A stretch of 64,000 nucleotides of DNA from Dyadobacter pollutisoli (GTDB taxonomy: Bacteria; Bacteroidota; Bacteroidia; Cytophagales; Spirosomataceae): contig NZ_CP112998.1 of assembly GCF_026625565.1 (NCBI RefSeq), forward strand, positions 5,148,501-5,212,500, written 5' to 3'. The stretch's first letter is position 1. Each line of letters begins with the position of its first letter. Under the pieces are notes generated by a model. The model saw nothing but the letters and a program-made list of their open reading frames with translations, was not told the DNA's origin and ran no database searches. The position numbers and the translations under genes are program-made. Shown here piece after piece: positions 28,538 to 36,283 of the stretch.

Positions 28538-29311
28538 ATGAGAGCAATCTGGTCCGGGGCCATTGGATTTGGTCTGGTAAATATCCCCGTTAAACTTTTC
28601 AGCGCAACCCAGGGTAGCGAGCTGGATCTGGACATGCTGGACAAAAAAGACCACGCTAACATTCATTTTCAGCGGGTAAATGCAAACACCGGTAAGGAAG
28701 TGAAGTGGGAAAACATTGTTCGCGGCTACAAAATCGAGGACAATTATGTGGTTTTGGATGAAACCGATTTCGAAAAAGCCAGCCCGGAAAAGAGCAGGAT
28801 CATCGAGATCGCCGAGTTTGTCAATGAAAAAGATATTGACAGCATTTACTACGAAACCCCCTATTACCTCCAACCCGAAAAATCCGGCGGCAAACCCTAC
28901 GCCTTACTGCGCGATGCTTTGAAAAAAACGGGTAAAGCAGGGCTCGGAACATATGTTTTGCGCAACCGGGAAAGTTTGGTATTGATCAAACCCCAGGACG
29001 ATCTCCTAATATTGAACAAGATACGGTTCGGGGAAGAAATACGCGACCCCGAAGATCTGACGATACCTGATGTCAAGATCAAACCCGCGGAAATGGCGAT
29101 GGCTGTGCAATTGATAGAGCAGCTTACAACCGAGTTTGATATTTCACGATACAAGGACACTTACAATGAAAAGTTGCTGAAACTGATCATGGCCAAAGCG
29201 AAGGGCAAAAAACCAGCCACTTCAAAGATGAAGGTAGTGCATTCCAAAAGCAAGGACCTGATGGCTCAATTAAAAGAAAGCCTTAGCGCTCCAAAACGAA
29301 AAGCATCATGA
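28538..29311 (+). CDS. ku: Ku protein, non-homologous end joining
   Basis: From the ATG at 28538 the protein has 257 residues, typical of bacterial Ku. It opens with MRAIWSGAIGFGLVNIPVK, the family hallmark, and contains the Ku core segments NIHFQRVNANTGKEV, YKIEDNYVVLDETDFEKA and YYLQPEKSGGKPYALLR. A lysine-rich C-terminal tail (KAKGKKPATSKMKVV) is the usual DNA- and ligase-contact region. Ku forms a homodimeric ring on DNA ends and recruits LigD. No ligase D gene is in this window, so its partner must be elsewhere if present. The gene appears to stand alone. Confidence 0.97.
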   Translation: MRAIWSGAIGFGLVNIPVKLFSATQGSELDLDMLDKKDHANIHFQRVNANTGKEVKWENIVRGYKIEDNYVVLDETDFEKASPEKSRIIEIAEFVNEKDIDSIYYETPYYLQPEKSGGKPYALLRDALKKTGKAGLGTYVLRNRESLVLIKPQDDLLILNKIRFGEEIRDPEDLTIPDVKIKPAEMAMAVQLIEQLTTEFDISRYKDTYNEKLLKLIMAKAKGKKPATSKMKVVHSKSKDLMAQLKESLSAPKRKAS

Positions 29312-29405
29312 AAAAGCACACGGAACTGATTTGTAACTTCAATAATACATTAGGAGTTGTTTCGAAGTAATAGTTACTTTATTGCTTCAACCATACTCCT
29401 TACCT

Positions 29406-30569
29406 ATGTACTTTTTTAAAACAATAAAACCCATAAACCTGGCCGCTCAGCTACTTTTTGTTCTGGTATCTTCCATTTTTACCAGCTGCAAATCCGAAGA
29501 AAAGAAAGAAGAAGTTACGGAAACCGCAACCAAACCTGTCGTGATCGGCTATGTAGGCGGGTTTCACGGCTTGCTGAATACCGAGCGCATCGAAGCCAAA
29601 AAGCTGACGCACATCAATTATGCATTTGTAAATGTGCAGGATGGCAAAGCATTTCTTACCAATGAAAAAACCGATTCCACCAATTTCCGTAAGCTCAAAC
29701 TATTGAAAGACCAAAATCCTGATCTTAAAATCCTGATCTCGATCGGCGGCTGGGCATGGAGTGAGAATTTCTCCGACGCTGTACTTACCGAAGCTTCCAG
29801 GAAGGTTTTTGCCAAAAGTTCGGTGGATATCATCAAAAAATATGATCTGGATGGTGTCGATATTGACTGGGAATACCCTGGAATGATGGGCGAAGAAGGC
29901 AATGTGTTCCGTCCGGAAGACAAACAGAACTTTACACTCATGTTCAAAGCGATCCGCAATGAGCTGAATTTATTGGAAGAAGAAACAGGTAAGAAAAAAT
30001 TGCTCACTACTGCTATTCCCGGTTTTGTTGAGTTCCTGAATGTGACCGAAATGGGTAAGGCGCAGGAATTTCTGGATTATGTCAACCTGATGACCTACGA
30101 CCTTTTTCAGGGCGATACCGTTGTCCACCACGCGAGTTTGTATCCGTCCGACATTTACAAAACAGCTAAATCAGCCGATAACGCATTCAAAGCGTTCACC
30201 GCGGCGGGCGTTCCTGCCGGTAAATTGGTCATGGGACTTCCATTCTATGGGCGTATGTTCACGGTGGCCAAATTGGAAAAAGGGTTAGGCCAAAAGCAAA
30301 CTGCCCAGGAATATCTGGACGGCTATACCTACATTAAAGATAGTCTGGTCAACAAAAAAGGCTTCAAAGAATACCGCGACACAGTAGCCAAAGCGCCATA
30401 TTTGCTCAATGCGACTACTGGTCAGATACTCAGCTACGACGACGAAGAGTCGGTAAGAGAAAAATGCAAGTATGTACTGGACAAAAAAATGGGCGGTGTA
30501 ATGTTCTGGGAATATGATTCTGACCCGAAACATTATCTGCTGGATGAAATCGACAAATCATTAAAATAG
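29406..30569 (+). CDS. GH18 chitinase-like lipoprotein
   Basis: From the ATG at 29406 the protein has 387 residues. A lipoprotein signal ends in SIFTSC, so it should be anchored in the outer or inner membrane. The catalytic GH18 motif DxxDxDxE is intact: DLDGVDIDWE at residues 147-156, with Glu156 as the proton donor. Further family signs are HINYAFVN, KILISIGGWAWSENF, YVNLMTYD, GLPFYGRMF and MFWEYDSD at the C-terminal barrel strand. It should hydrolyse beta-1,4-GlcNAc linkages in chitin or related glycans. It overlaps the convergent endonuclease V gene by nine bases. No SusC/SusD is adjacent. Confidence 0.95.
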   Translation: MYFFKTIKPINLAAQLLFVLVSSIFTSCKSEEKKEEVTETATKPVVIGYVGGFHGLLNTERIEAKKLTHINYAFVNVQDGKAFLTNEKTDSTNFRKLKLLKDQNPDLKILISIGGWAWSENFSDAVLTEASRKVFAKSSVDIIKKYDLDGVDIDWEYPGMMGEEGNVFRPEDKQNFTLMFKAIRNELNLLEEETGKKKLLTTAIPGFVEFLNVTEMGKAQEFLDYVNLMTYDLFQGDTVVHHASLYPSDIYKTAKSADNAFKAFTAAGVPAGKLVMGLPFYGRMFTVAKLEKGLGQKQTAQEYLDGYTYIKDSLVNKKGFKEYRDTVAKAPYLLNATTGQILSYDDEESVREKCKYVLDKKMGGVMFWEYDSDPKHYLLDEIDKSLK

Positions 30570-31301
30570 CTTCCATTCATCAACTTCGTGATAGCCCTCC
30601 TGCAAAGCGCCCGTACGAAACAGATTAACGTACTCATGTGCTTTGCGGGTGGGTTCTGGCAGCCGGTGCTTGCCGATACATTTAAAAGCAATGTCCAGAC
30701 TGTCCTGTAAACTCATCTGATGTCCGGGAGAAATGAACACGGGCTTGACATTATTTTTGCTCCTGACTGCAAAACCAATGGTTTCGCCACTGTCAGTCAC
30801 CGCTGTGAACTGGCCTTTTGTTTCGCCTGGTTCCGTATAAAGCCCGGCAAGCTTCTTCTTCGCACATCCCATTGTGACCGTATCTGTCAGCACCCCGAAA
30901 TGGGAAGCGATACCCATTCTCCTTTTGTGCAAAATCCCATTTCCGTCAAACATGATCAGGTCGGGCTTTACGGGCATCTGTTCAAATGCTTTGAGTATTG
31001 ACGGAATTTCCCGAAACGCCAGATAACCAGGCACATAAGGAAAATTTGTATTTCCTTTCACGAGTGAATAGGCCACTACCTGCAATTTCGGGTAGGACAA
31101 GATCACAATTCCTGCGTAAACGGTCTGACTGTAAAGCGATAGTGAAATGTCGGCCCCTGCGATAGTCCTGACAGGTTTTTCCAGTGGGATCAAGCTCAGT
31201 TTGCTTCTAAGGTCTTTCTGAATGGCGGTGGCCTCCGCAATGGTCAATCGGTCATAATTAGACTCGGGTGTATCGGGCATTTCGGCTGAAATCACTGGCA
31301 T
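30561..31301 (-). CDS. nfi: Endonuclease V (deoxyinosine 3' endonuclease)
   Basis: This protein has 246 residues. It carries the family motifs IAGADISLSLY with metal-binding Asp51, GYLAFREIPSILKAF, LIMFDGNGILHKRRMGIASH, and the later GCAKKKL. The enzyme cleaves the second phosphodiester bond 3' to deoxyinosine (and sometimes inosine in RNA) in repair of deaminated adenine. The N-terminus is slightly longer than usual. It overlaps the chitinase gene by nine bases at the 3' end and is otherwise monocistronic. Note the family wording usually has HPRR where this one has HKRR. Confidence 0.95.
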   Translation of the reverse strand: MPVISAEMPDTPESNYDRLTIAEATAIQKDLRSKLSLIPLEKPVRTIAGADISLSLYSQTVYAGIVILSYPKLQVVAYSLVKGNTNFPYVPGYLAFREIPSILKAFEQMPVKPDLIMFDGNGILHKRRMGIASHFGVLTDTVTMGCAKKKLAGLYTEPGETKGQFTAVTDSGETIGFAVRSKNNVKPVFISPGHQMSLQDSLDIAFKCIGKHRLPEPTRKAHEYVNLFRTGALQEGYHEVDEWKLF

Positions 31302-31357
31302 GATATTTCGTATTGGACTGGTACATGTAAGATTAATACAAAAACCAAACCATCCTC

Positions 31358-31867
31358 ATGGAACAACATATTAGCGTCAAGCGCAAATGGGCGAACTGGA
31401 AATTCATCGCCTTCATAGTGATCCTTATTGCAGTATTTATCAAATTTTTTGTGCTGGATGAAAGAGATGAAAATGCGACCGTGGTCGTAGAACTGGATCT
31501 GTCGCAGGTGGCGTTCCGAAACCAGGAGGAGGTAGAGGCTGTATTGGGCAAAGGAAAACTGGACAGCTATTACAAAGACGAGAAGGCAGGATGTGATAAG
31601 TGCCCTAAACTGATTTACAGGGACGGAAAAGTTGAGATCATATTTATCAATGAGATTGCCGACCGCATTACACTTAAAAATCTGAACGACTTTGATTTTG
31701 AGAACAGGGTGATCCTCGGCCTGCTGAATTTAAAGGAGAACATTGAACCCAAGGTTGACGAGAATGGTCTGAAACGATGGGATAATTATGAAAAATACTC
31801 CCAGATCGCAGCTTTTGCATCCGGCGGTCAGGTTGATTACATTTTGATAAAAAGCAAAACCGAATAG
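31358..31867 (+). CDS. Membrane-anchored protein of unknown function (169 aa)
   Basis: This protein has 169 residues. One membrane helix (FIAFIVILIAVFIKFFV, about residues 16-33) is preceded by a basic N-terminus. A soluble domain follows, with a CDKC pair near residue 80 (EKAGCDKCPKLIYRDG) and a DFDFENRVILGLLNL stretch. I do not recognise the family. The soluble part probably faces the periplasm. It converges on NhaA with an 18-base gap and is divergent from endonuclease V. Confidence 0.7.
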   Translation: MEQHISVKRKWANWKFIAFIVILIAVFIKFFVLDERDENATVVVELDLSQVAFRNQEEVEAVLGKGKLDSYYKDEKAGCDKCPKLIYRDGKVEIIFINEIADRITLKNLNDFDFENRVILGLLNLKENIEPKVDENGLKRWDNYEKYSQIAAFASGGQVDYILIKSKTE

Positions 31868-31884
31868 CCCTGTCGTACCATTTA

Positions 31885-33054
31885 TTATTTGCGGCTGACC
31901 TGGTTCAGCAGCAAATAACCCAAAATTCCGGACAAAACAGAACCAGTCAAAATAGAGAATTTGGCTTCGGACAGGATCAGTTCTGCTCCCGGAAACGACA
32001 GCAATGCGATAAAGACAGACATTGTAAACCCGATGCCGCCAAGCATTCCGACCCCGACAATATGAATCCAGCCAGCTCCTGCCGGCTTTACACTGATCCT
32101 CATTTTGACGGTAAGCCATGAAAGTATGGTAATCCCCAGCGGCTTGCCGATCACCAGGCCGAGTATGATACCGAGCCCCAAACTGGTAGTAAGCCCGTCG
32201 AGCATTTCGGGAACAAAACGAATGTTGGTATTGGCCAATGCAAAAAGCGGCATAATAACGAAATTGACAGGATTAACGAGGATGTGTTCCAGCTTTTCGA
32301 GCGGAGATTCGTCAGCCGTTGAATTGGTAGGAATCGCAAATGCAGTTAGTACCCCGGCGATAGTCGCATGCACACCGGAATGATGGATAAAATACCAGAT
32401 AAAAAGGCCCGGAATGACGTAGGCGACAAGATTTTTCACACCCAGCCTATTCATTAAAAGCAACATTCCAAAAATCCCGCCCGCATATAAAAGGTACACA
32501 TAATGGAGATCCGAGGAATAAAATACTGCAATTACCAATATGGCCATCAGGTCGTCGACGATGGCGAGTGCGGCCAGGAATATTTTAAGCGACGATGGTA
32601 CTTTTTTTCCGAGCATGGTAATGACCGCCAGTGCAAATGCAATATCAGTAGCCATCGGAATACCCCAGCCAGCCGCGGTTTCCGTGTTTTTATTTAAAAT
32701 AAAGTAGATCGTCGCCGGAGCTATGACACCTCCCAATGCCGCAAAAATCGGCAATGCCGCTTTTTTGAAAGACGATAGTTCTCCTTCTACCAGCTCCCTT
32801 TTTATTTCCAGCCCGACAAGCAGAAAAAAAATGGCCATCAACCCATCATTGATCCACAACAAAATGGGATATTTCAGATGAACACTTTCTGTATTGAAAC
32901 CCAGATCGATACTTAGAAAACTCTCAAAAGCAGCACCCAGCGAAGAGTTGGCAATAATGAGAGAAATAATGACGCAGACGATAAGGATTGCGCCTCCCAG
33001 CGATTCTGACTGCAAAAATTCGCGAAAGGGTTTCAGGTTAATAGATTTGGCCAT
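31885..33054 (-). CDS. nhaA: NhaA-type Na+/H+ antiporter
   Basis: From the ATG at 33054 the protein has 389 residues with 12 membrane segments, the normal NhaA size. Diagnostic features are the AWGIPMATDIAFALAVITML segment, the transport Asp pair in ALAIVDDLMAILVIA, and the GVHATIAGVLTAFAIP stretch. It exports sodium in exchange for protons and controls internal pH and sodium at the inner membrane. A TTG 15 bases upstream gives a slightly longer frame that is less likely. The gene is monocistronic. Confidence 0.96.
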   Translation of the reverse strand: MAKSINLKPFREFLQSESLGGAILIVCVIISLIIANSSLGAAFESFLSIDLGFNTESVHLKYPILLWINDGLMAIFFLLVGLEIKRELVEGELSSFKKAALPIFAALGGVIAPATIYFILNKNTETAAGWGIPMATDIAFALAVITMLGKKVPSSLKIFLAALAIVDDLMAILVIAVFYSSDLHYVYLLYAGGIFGMLLLMNRLGVKNLVAYVIPGLFIWYFIHHSGVHATIAGVLTAFAIPTNSTADESPLEKLEHILVNPVNFVIMPLFALANTNIRFVPEMLDGLTTSLGLGIILGLVIGKPLGITILSWLTVKMRISVKPAGAGWIHIVGVGMLGGIGFTMSVFIALLSFPGAELILSEAKFSILTGSVLSGILGYLLLNQVSRK

Positions 33055-33262
33055 ATGGCAATTTAGCAAAAAGAAAATTATCCGTTTTACTCAGATATTG
33101 TACTTTTCAAATAACATTCATACTTATTCAGGATTGCACAAAAGCAACATTGATCATCATAGCAATATGCGAAAATATCCATTAAATTACTCAACATCAG
33201 CCATTCATAATACCATTGGCTCACTTGTTAAAAAAACGTGATGCATTCCCATACAACGCACT

Positions 33263-33270
33263 TACATTTG
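33263..33270 (+). promoter_or_regulatory. -7 box candidate for the 75-residue secreted peptide
   Basis: TACATTTG matches the Bacteroidota -7 consensus TAnnTTTG exactly and lies 41 bases before the ATG at 33311. No convincing -33 element is visible. Confidence 0.45.
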
Positions 33271-33310
33271 TACAGTCAAATAAGACAAAGACAAGAAAAC
33301 ACAATCAGCT

Positions 33311-33538
33311 ATGAAAAATTCAGTAACATCATTCGTTTGCGCAATGGCGCTCAGTACTTCGCTAGTATTCGGTAACCATATAGATGATAAGGCAAAATTT
33401 ACTGCTAAACTTCCCCTGCCAGCTGCAACGCCTGCATTGGAAACTCCGGCACCACAACATACCAAAACGGTAGACAATTTTAACAAATACACTCCTGCGC
33501 AAAAAGCTGCTATTGTAGAGCTTAAAGTTGCAAAATAG
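33311..33538 (+). CDS. Small secreted peptide of unknown function (75 aa)
   Basis: This frame has 75 residues. A signal-like N-terminus (MKNSVTSFVCAMALSTSLVFG) is followed by a Pro/Ala-rich linker (KLPLPAATPALETPAPQH) and a short helical tail (YTPAQKAAIVELKVAK). The gene has its own promoter-like box at 33263 and a strong terminator at 33561, which argues that it is a real expressed gene. I do not recognise the family. It could be a small periplasmic or secreted structural peptide. Confidence 0.6.
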   Translation: MKNSVTSFVCAMALSTSLVFGNHIDDKAKFTAKLPLPAATPALETPAPQHTKTVDNFNKYTPAQKAAIVELKVAK

Positions 33539-33560
33539 AAAAAGGTGAAAAATTGAGATT

Positions 33561-33588
33561 AAAAAGGAGACCACTTGGTCTCCTTTTT
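33561..33588. terminator. Bidirectional terminator
   Basis: A stem of AAAAAGGAGACCA and GGTCTCCTTTTT with a short loop, followed by a T run on plus and preceded by A on minus. It ends the 75-residue peptide gene and lies just after the end of the phosphonate-type gene cluster on the opposite strand. Confidence 0.85.
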
Positions 33589-33596
33589 TTGTGTCG

Positions 33597-34898
33597 TTAT
33601 ATAGCAGCAAGGGTGGGATCGCCGGACTTCTGTTCCCGGCTGGCCCGGTGTCTTTCCAGATAAATATTCGCAAACGCGAGCAGCACGAATCCCAGAAACA
33701 ATTGAATGTAAGTGAATTGCATCAATACTTTGGACCAGCTAAGGTCCTTGATAAAGAATTCTTTATATAACAGCAGCCCCACGCTCCCCATGTAGCCAAT
33801 GCTTTCGCAGATGTAGACGAAATATCCCGCATTGGCCTTGATCCTGAAAAGCGCGATCATCCGCTCGAAAACGACTGTTTGCAAAACAGTGTAAGCCAAA
33901 AACGTCCCCAGACCGACCATCAGCATCCAGTAAAAACCATTGATAAGATTACCCTGGAATAAAAACGTCCCCAGTCCCATTAAGAAAATCGACGCAAAAA
34001 GAATGAGGTTGGTGAGCCGGAAACCGATAACATTATCCCGGACAAAAGCCAGGCTTCCGATGATGACCAGAACGACAATTCCGGTAATCATTTCGGTAGT
34101 AGTAAGGACGCTGCTACCCCAGTTGACATCAATCTCGTTCCAGATCTCAATGGTGAAGTTGTCGCGAAAATCACGAACTACCACCAGCGTTGCGTAGAAA
34201 ATAACCAGGCAGACAATCGGAAAACCAAATTGCCTCATGACCAGTTGCTTGTCCTGCTTTGTCATCGGCACCCGTTCGGTCCGGAGACTGATATCTTCCG
34301 CACTCGGCGCAGGGATGACTGATAGCATCCACACAAACAATAAAAAGAATGGCAGGAACAACGCGCCCATAAAAAAAGGCATCCAGAATTCTGAGATGCC
34401 CGGAAATACGCGGTGAATTTCAATGTAGAATGTCTTCAAAATACCGGAGGCGACTACCACGCTGATATTGAGCCCCATCGCCAGCATCTCGGTGAAGCGC
34501 CGCCCTTCCAGAAAACTAAAAACGACCCCGTAAACCATTCCCAGGGGAAGGCCATTGATAAAAAGAAAAACGAAATTGTAAGGATAAGGAACCAGGCCGA
34601 AAAACAACAATGCAATCTCAGCGACCAGAATAAGTCCAATGATCAACCCGATCCTGGAACTATGTTTCAGCTCGGAAATGACTTTGATACCTGCAAATTT
34701 GGAAAGTGTATACCCCGCGACCTGCGAAATGATCAGTACCGCCTTGTAGCTCACGTCCCACAGCTCCAACCCCTGATAGAGGCCCGCGTTGAACGGCTTT
34801 CTGAATGCATACATGCAGAAATAAGTACCAAAAGACGCGATCACAGCCCAGGCAATAAACAGCGAATTAGAACGCAAAAGTGCTTCTTTCAAACGCAT
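33597..34898 (-). CDS. DUF5690-type MFS-like membrane transporter, last gene of the phosphonate-type cluster
   Basis: From the ATG at 34898 the protein has 433 residues and about 12 membrane helices in the spacing of an MFS carrier. Segments such as WAVIASFGTYFCMYAFRKPF and SQVAGYTLSKFAGIKVISEL match what I know as DUF5690; the first helices also resemble sugar-phosphate (GlpT/UhpT-like) carriers, which share the FRKPF-type motif. This supports an organic phosphate or phosphonate as substrate, but that is inference. It is the fifth gene of the cluster, 21 bases after the PLP enzyme. No ABC transporter is present, so this is the only uptake candidate in the set. Confidence 0.75.
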   Translation of the reverse strand: MRLKEALLRSNSLFIAWAVIASFGTYFCMYAFRKPFNAGLYQGLELWDVSYKAVLIISQVAGYTLSKFAGIKVISELKHSSRIGLIIGLILVAEIALLFFGLVPYPYNFVFLFINGLPLGMVYGVVFSFLEGRRFTEMLAMGLNISVVVASGILKTFYIEIHRVFPGISEFWMPFFMGALFLPFFLLFVWMLSVIPAPSAEDISLRTERVPMTKQDKQLVMRQFGFPIVCLVIFYATLVVVRDFRDNFTIEIWNEIDVNWGSSVLTTTEMITGIVVLVIIGSLAFVRDNVIGFRLTNLILFASIFLMGLGTFLFQGNLINGFYWMLMVGLGTFLAYTVLQTVVFERMIALFRIKANAGYFVYICESIGYMGSVGLLLYKEFFIKDLSWSKVLMQFTYIQLFLGFVLLAFANIYLERHRASREQKSGDPTLAAI

Positions 34899-34919
34899 AA
34901 CCAAGATTTTTAGGAGTTT

Positions 34920-36278
34920 TTAAACAAAAACCGATGCCGTCTCAATGGCATGCTCCACAATCCGCAAGGCTTCTTTCAATTGTTCGCGGCTGATGATCAG
35001 CGGCGGCGACAATTGCAGTACATTACCTTGCGAAACTTTGAAGCTCAGACCATTTTTCAGGCATTCGTACATCACTATTTCTGCTTCTTTAACGGCTTTT
35101 TCTTTGGTGTCCCTGTTTGTTACCAGCTCAATTCCCCACAATAATCCCACGCCCCTGATATCTCCGATCAACGGAAATCTGTCTTTCATTTTGTTCAATT
35201 CTTCCGCCATGAACAATGCATCTTCCTGTACTTTTTGCAGGATATGGTTTTGTTCCATGTAGTCCAGCATGGCCAGCGCGGCCACACTTCCCAGCGGGCT
35301 CTTTTCATGGGTAAAATGTCCCAATGAAACGCTCTGGGCAATATTATAAGCATCTCTGGCAACGATGGCCGCCATAGGCATCACACCGCCGCCGAGGCCT
35401 TTTCCGAGACAAATAATGTCCGGCTCGATAGGATAATGCTCGAACGCGAACATTTTGCCGGTACGGCCGAAAGCGATCGGAATTTCGTCCAGGATCAGCA
35501 GTACCCGGTGTTTTTTACAAATCTCCTGCACGCGTATCCAGTATGCTTGCGAGGGAATTTGTACGTCTGTATTTCTAATGGTTTCAATGATAAAAGCGCC
35601 GATATCGCCTTCCTTTTCAATGACATATTCCAGGTAGTCGGCATACGCCAGGTCACTGTTTCCGGCCGCAGCAAAAGGGCCACGGTAAGTCATAGGAGGT
35701 GGAACGCGCTCTACACCAGGCATTAATGCGCCCATATCTTTCCTGAAATCCAGCTCACCACCAGCCGAAATTGCGTCCAGCGATGCGCCGTGAAATGAAT
35801 CCCAGAGCGATATTACTTTATGCCTTCCCGTCACGATCCGCGCCAGTTTCAGCGCCATACTGATCGCCGAAGTACCTCCCGGCGCAAAAAGTACGCGGTT
35901 CAGGTCTCCGGGGAGCAAGCTCCCGAGTTTTTTAGCCAGCTCGATCGCCGGAATGTTGGTATATCGTCTTGGTGAAAAAGGCAGAATGTCCAGCTGCTCT
36001 TTCAGTTTTTCAATAATATAAGGATTACGGTAACCGAGCTGATGCACATTGTTACCGTGGAAATCCATGTAACGCTTGCCTTGCAAATCCGTGAGATAAA
36101 TACCTTCACATTCAACCAGCACGTCGAGGCACGGTGTAGAAAGCGACTGATGCAAGAAGTACTCGGCGTCCTCATGCAGGTAGCCCGCAGTTTCAGGGTC
36201 GCTGATGACCGCGTACCAATCACGCCTGGCAGATGATAAATTAATGTCGCCTTCCGTCCTGTTATGTACTTCTGCCAT
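34920..36278 (-). CDS. Class-III PLP enzyme, PbfA-like ((R)-1-hydroxy-2-aminoethylphosphonate ammonia-lyase candidate)
   Basis: From the ATG at 36278 the protein has 452 residues. It is a fold-type-I class-III PLP enzyme: FAPGGTSAISMALKLAR (phosphate loop), SLWDSFHGASLDAIS, LILDEIPIAFGRTGKMFAFE (Asp264 for the PLP ring nitrogen), and the Schiff-base Lys293 in LGKGLGGG. Ordinary aminotransferases of this class read DExxxGxGRTG; here IPIAFGRTG replaces it. In phosphonate clusters such an enzyme, PbfA, removes ammonia from (R)-1-hydroxy-2-aminoethylphosphonate to give phosphonoacetaldehyde, the substrate of the PhnX-like enzyme encoded two genes upstream. The neighbours therefore favour PbfA over a general aminotransferase, but a 2-aminoethylphosphonate or omega-amino acid transaminase remains possible. 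It starts five bases after the preceding stop. Confidence 0.8.
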   Translation of the reverse strand: MAEVHNRTEGDINLSSARRDWYAVISDPETAGYLHEDAEYFLHQSLSTPCLDVLVECEGIYLTDLQGKRYMDFHGNNVHQLGYRNPYIIEKLKEQLDILPFSPRRYTNIPAIELAKKLGSLLPGDLNRVLFAPGGTSAISMALKLARIVTGRHKVISLWDSFHGASLDAISAGGELDFRKDMGALMPGVERVPPPMTYRGPFAAAGNSDLAYADYLEYVIEKEGDIGAFIIETIRNTDVQIPSQAYWIRVQEICKKHRVLLILDEIPIAFGRTGKMFAFEHYPIEPDIICLGKGLGGGVMPMAAIVARDAYNIAQSVSLGHFTHEKSPLGSVAALAMLDYMEQNHILQKVQEDALFMAEELNKMKDRFPLIGDIRGVGLLWGIELVTNRDTKEKAVKEAEIVMYECLKNGLSFKVSQGNVLQLSPPLIISREQLKEALRIVEHAIETASVFV

Positions 36279-36283
36279 CGTAT

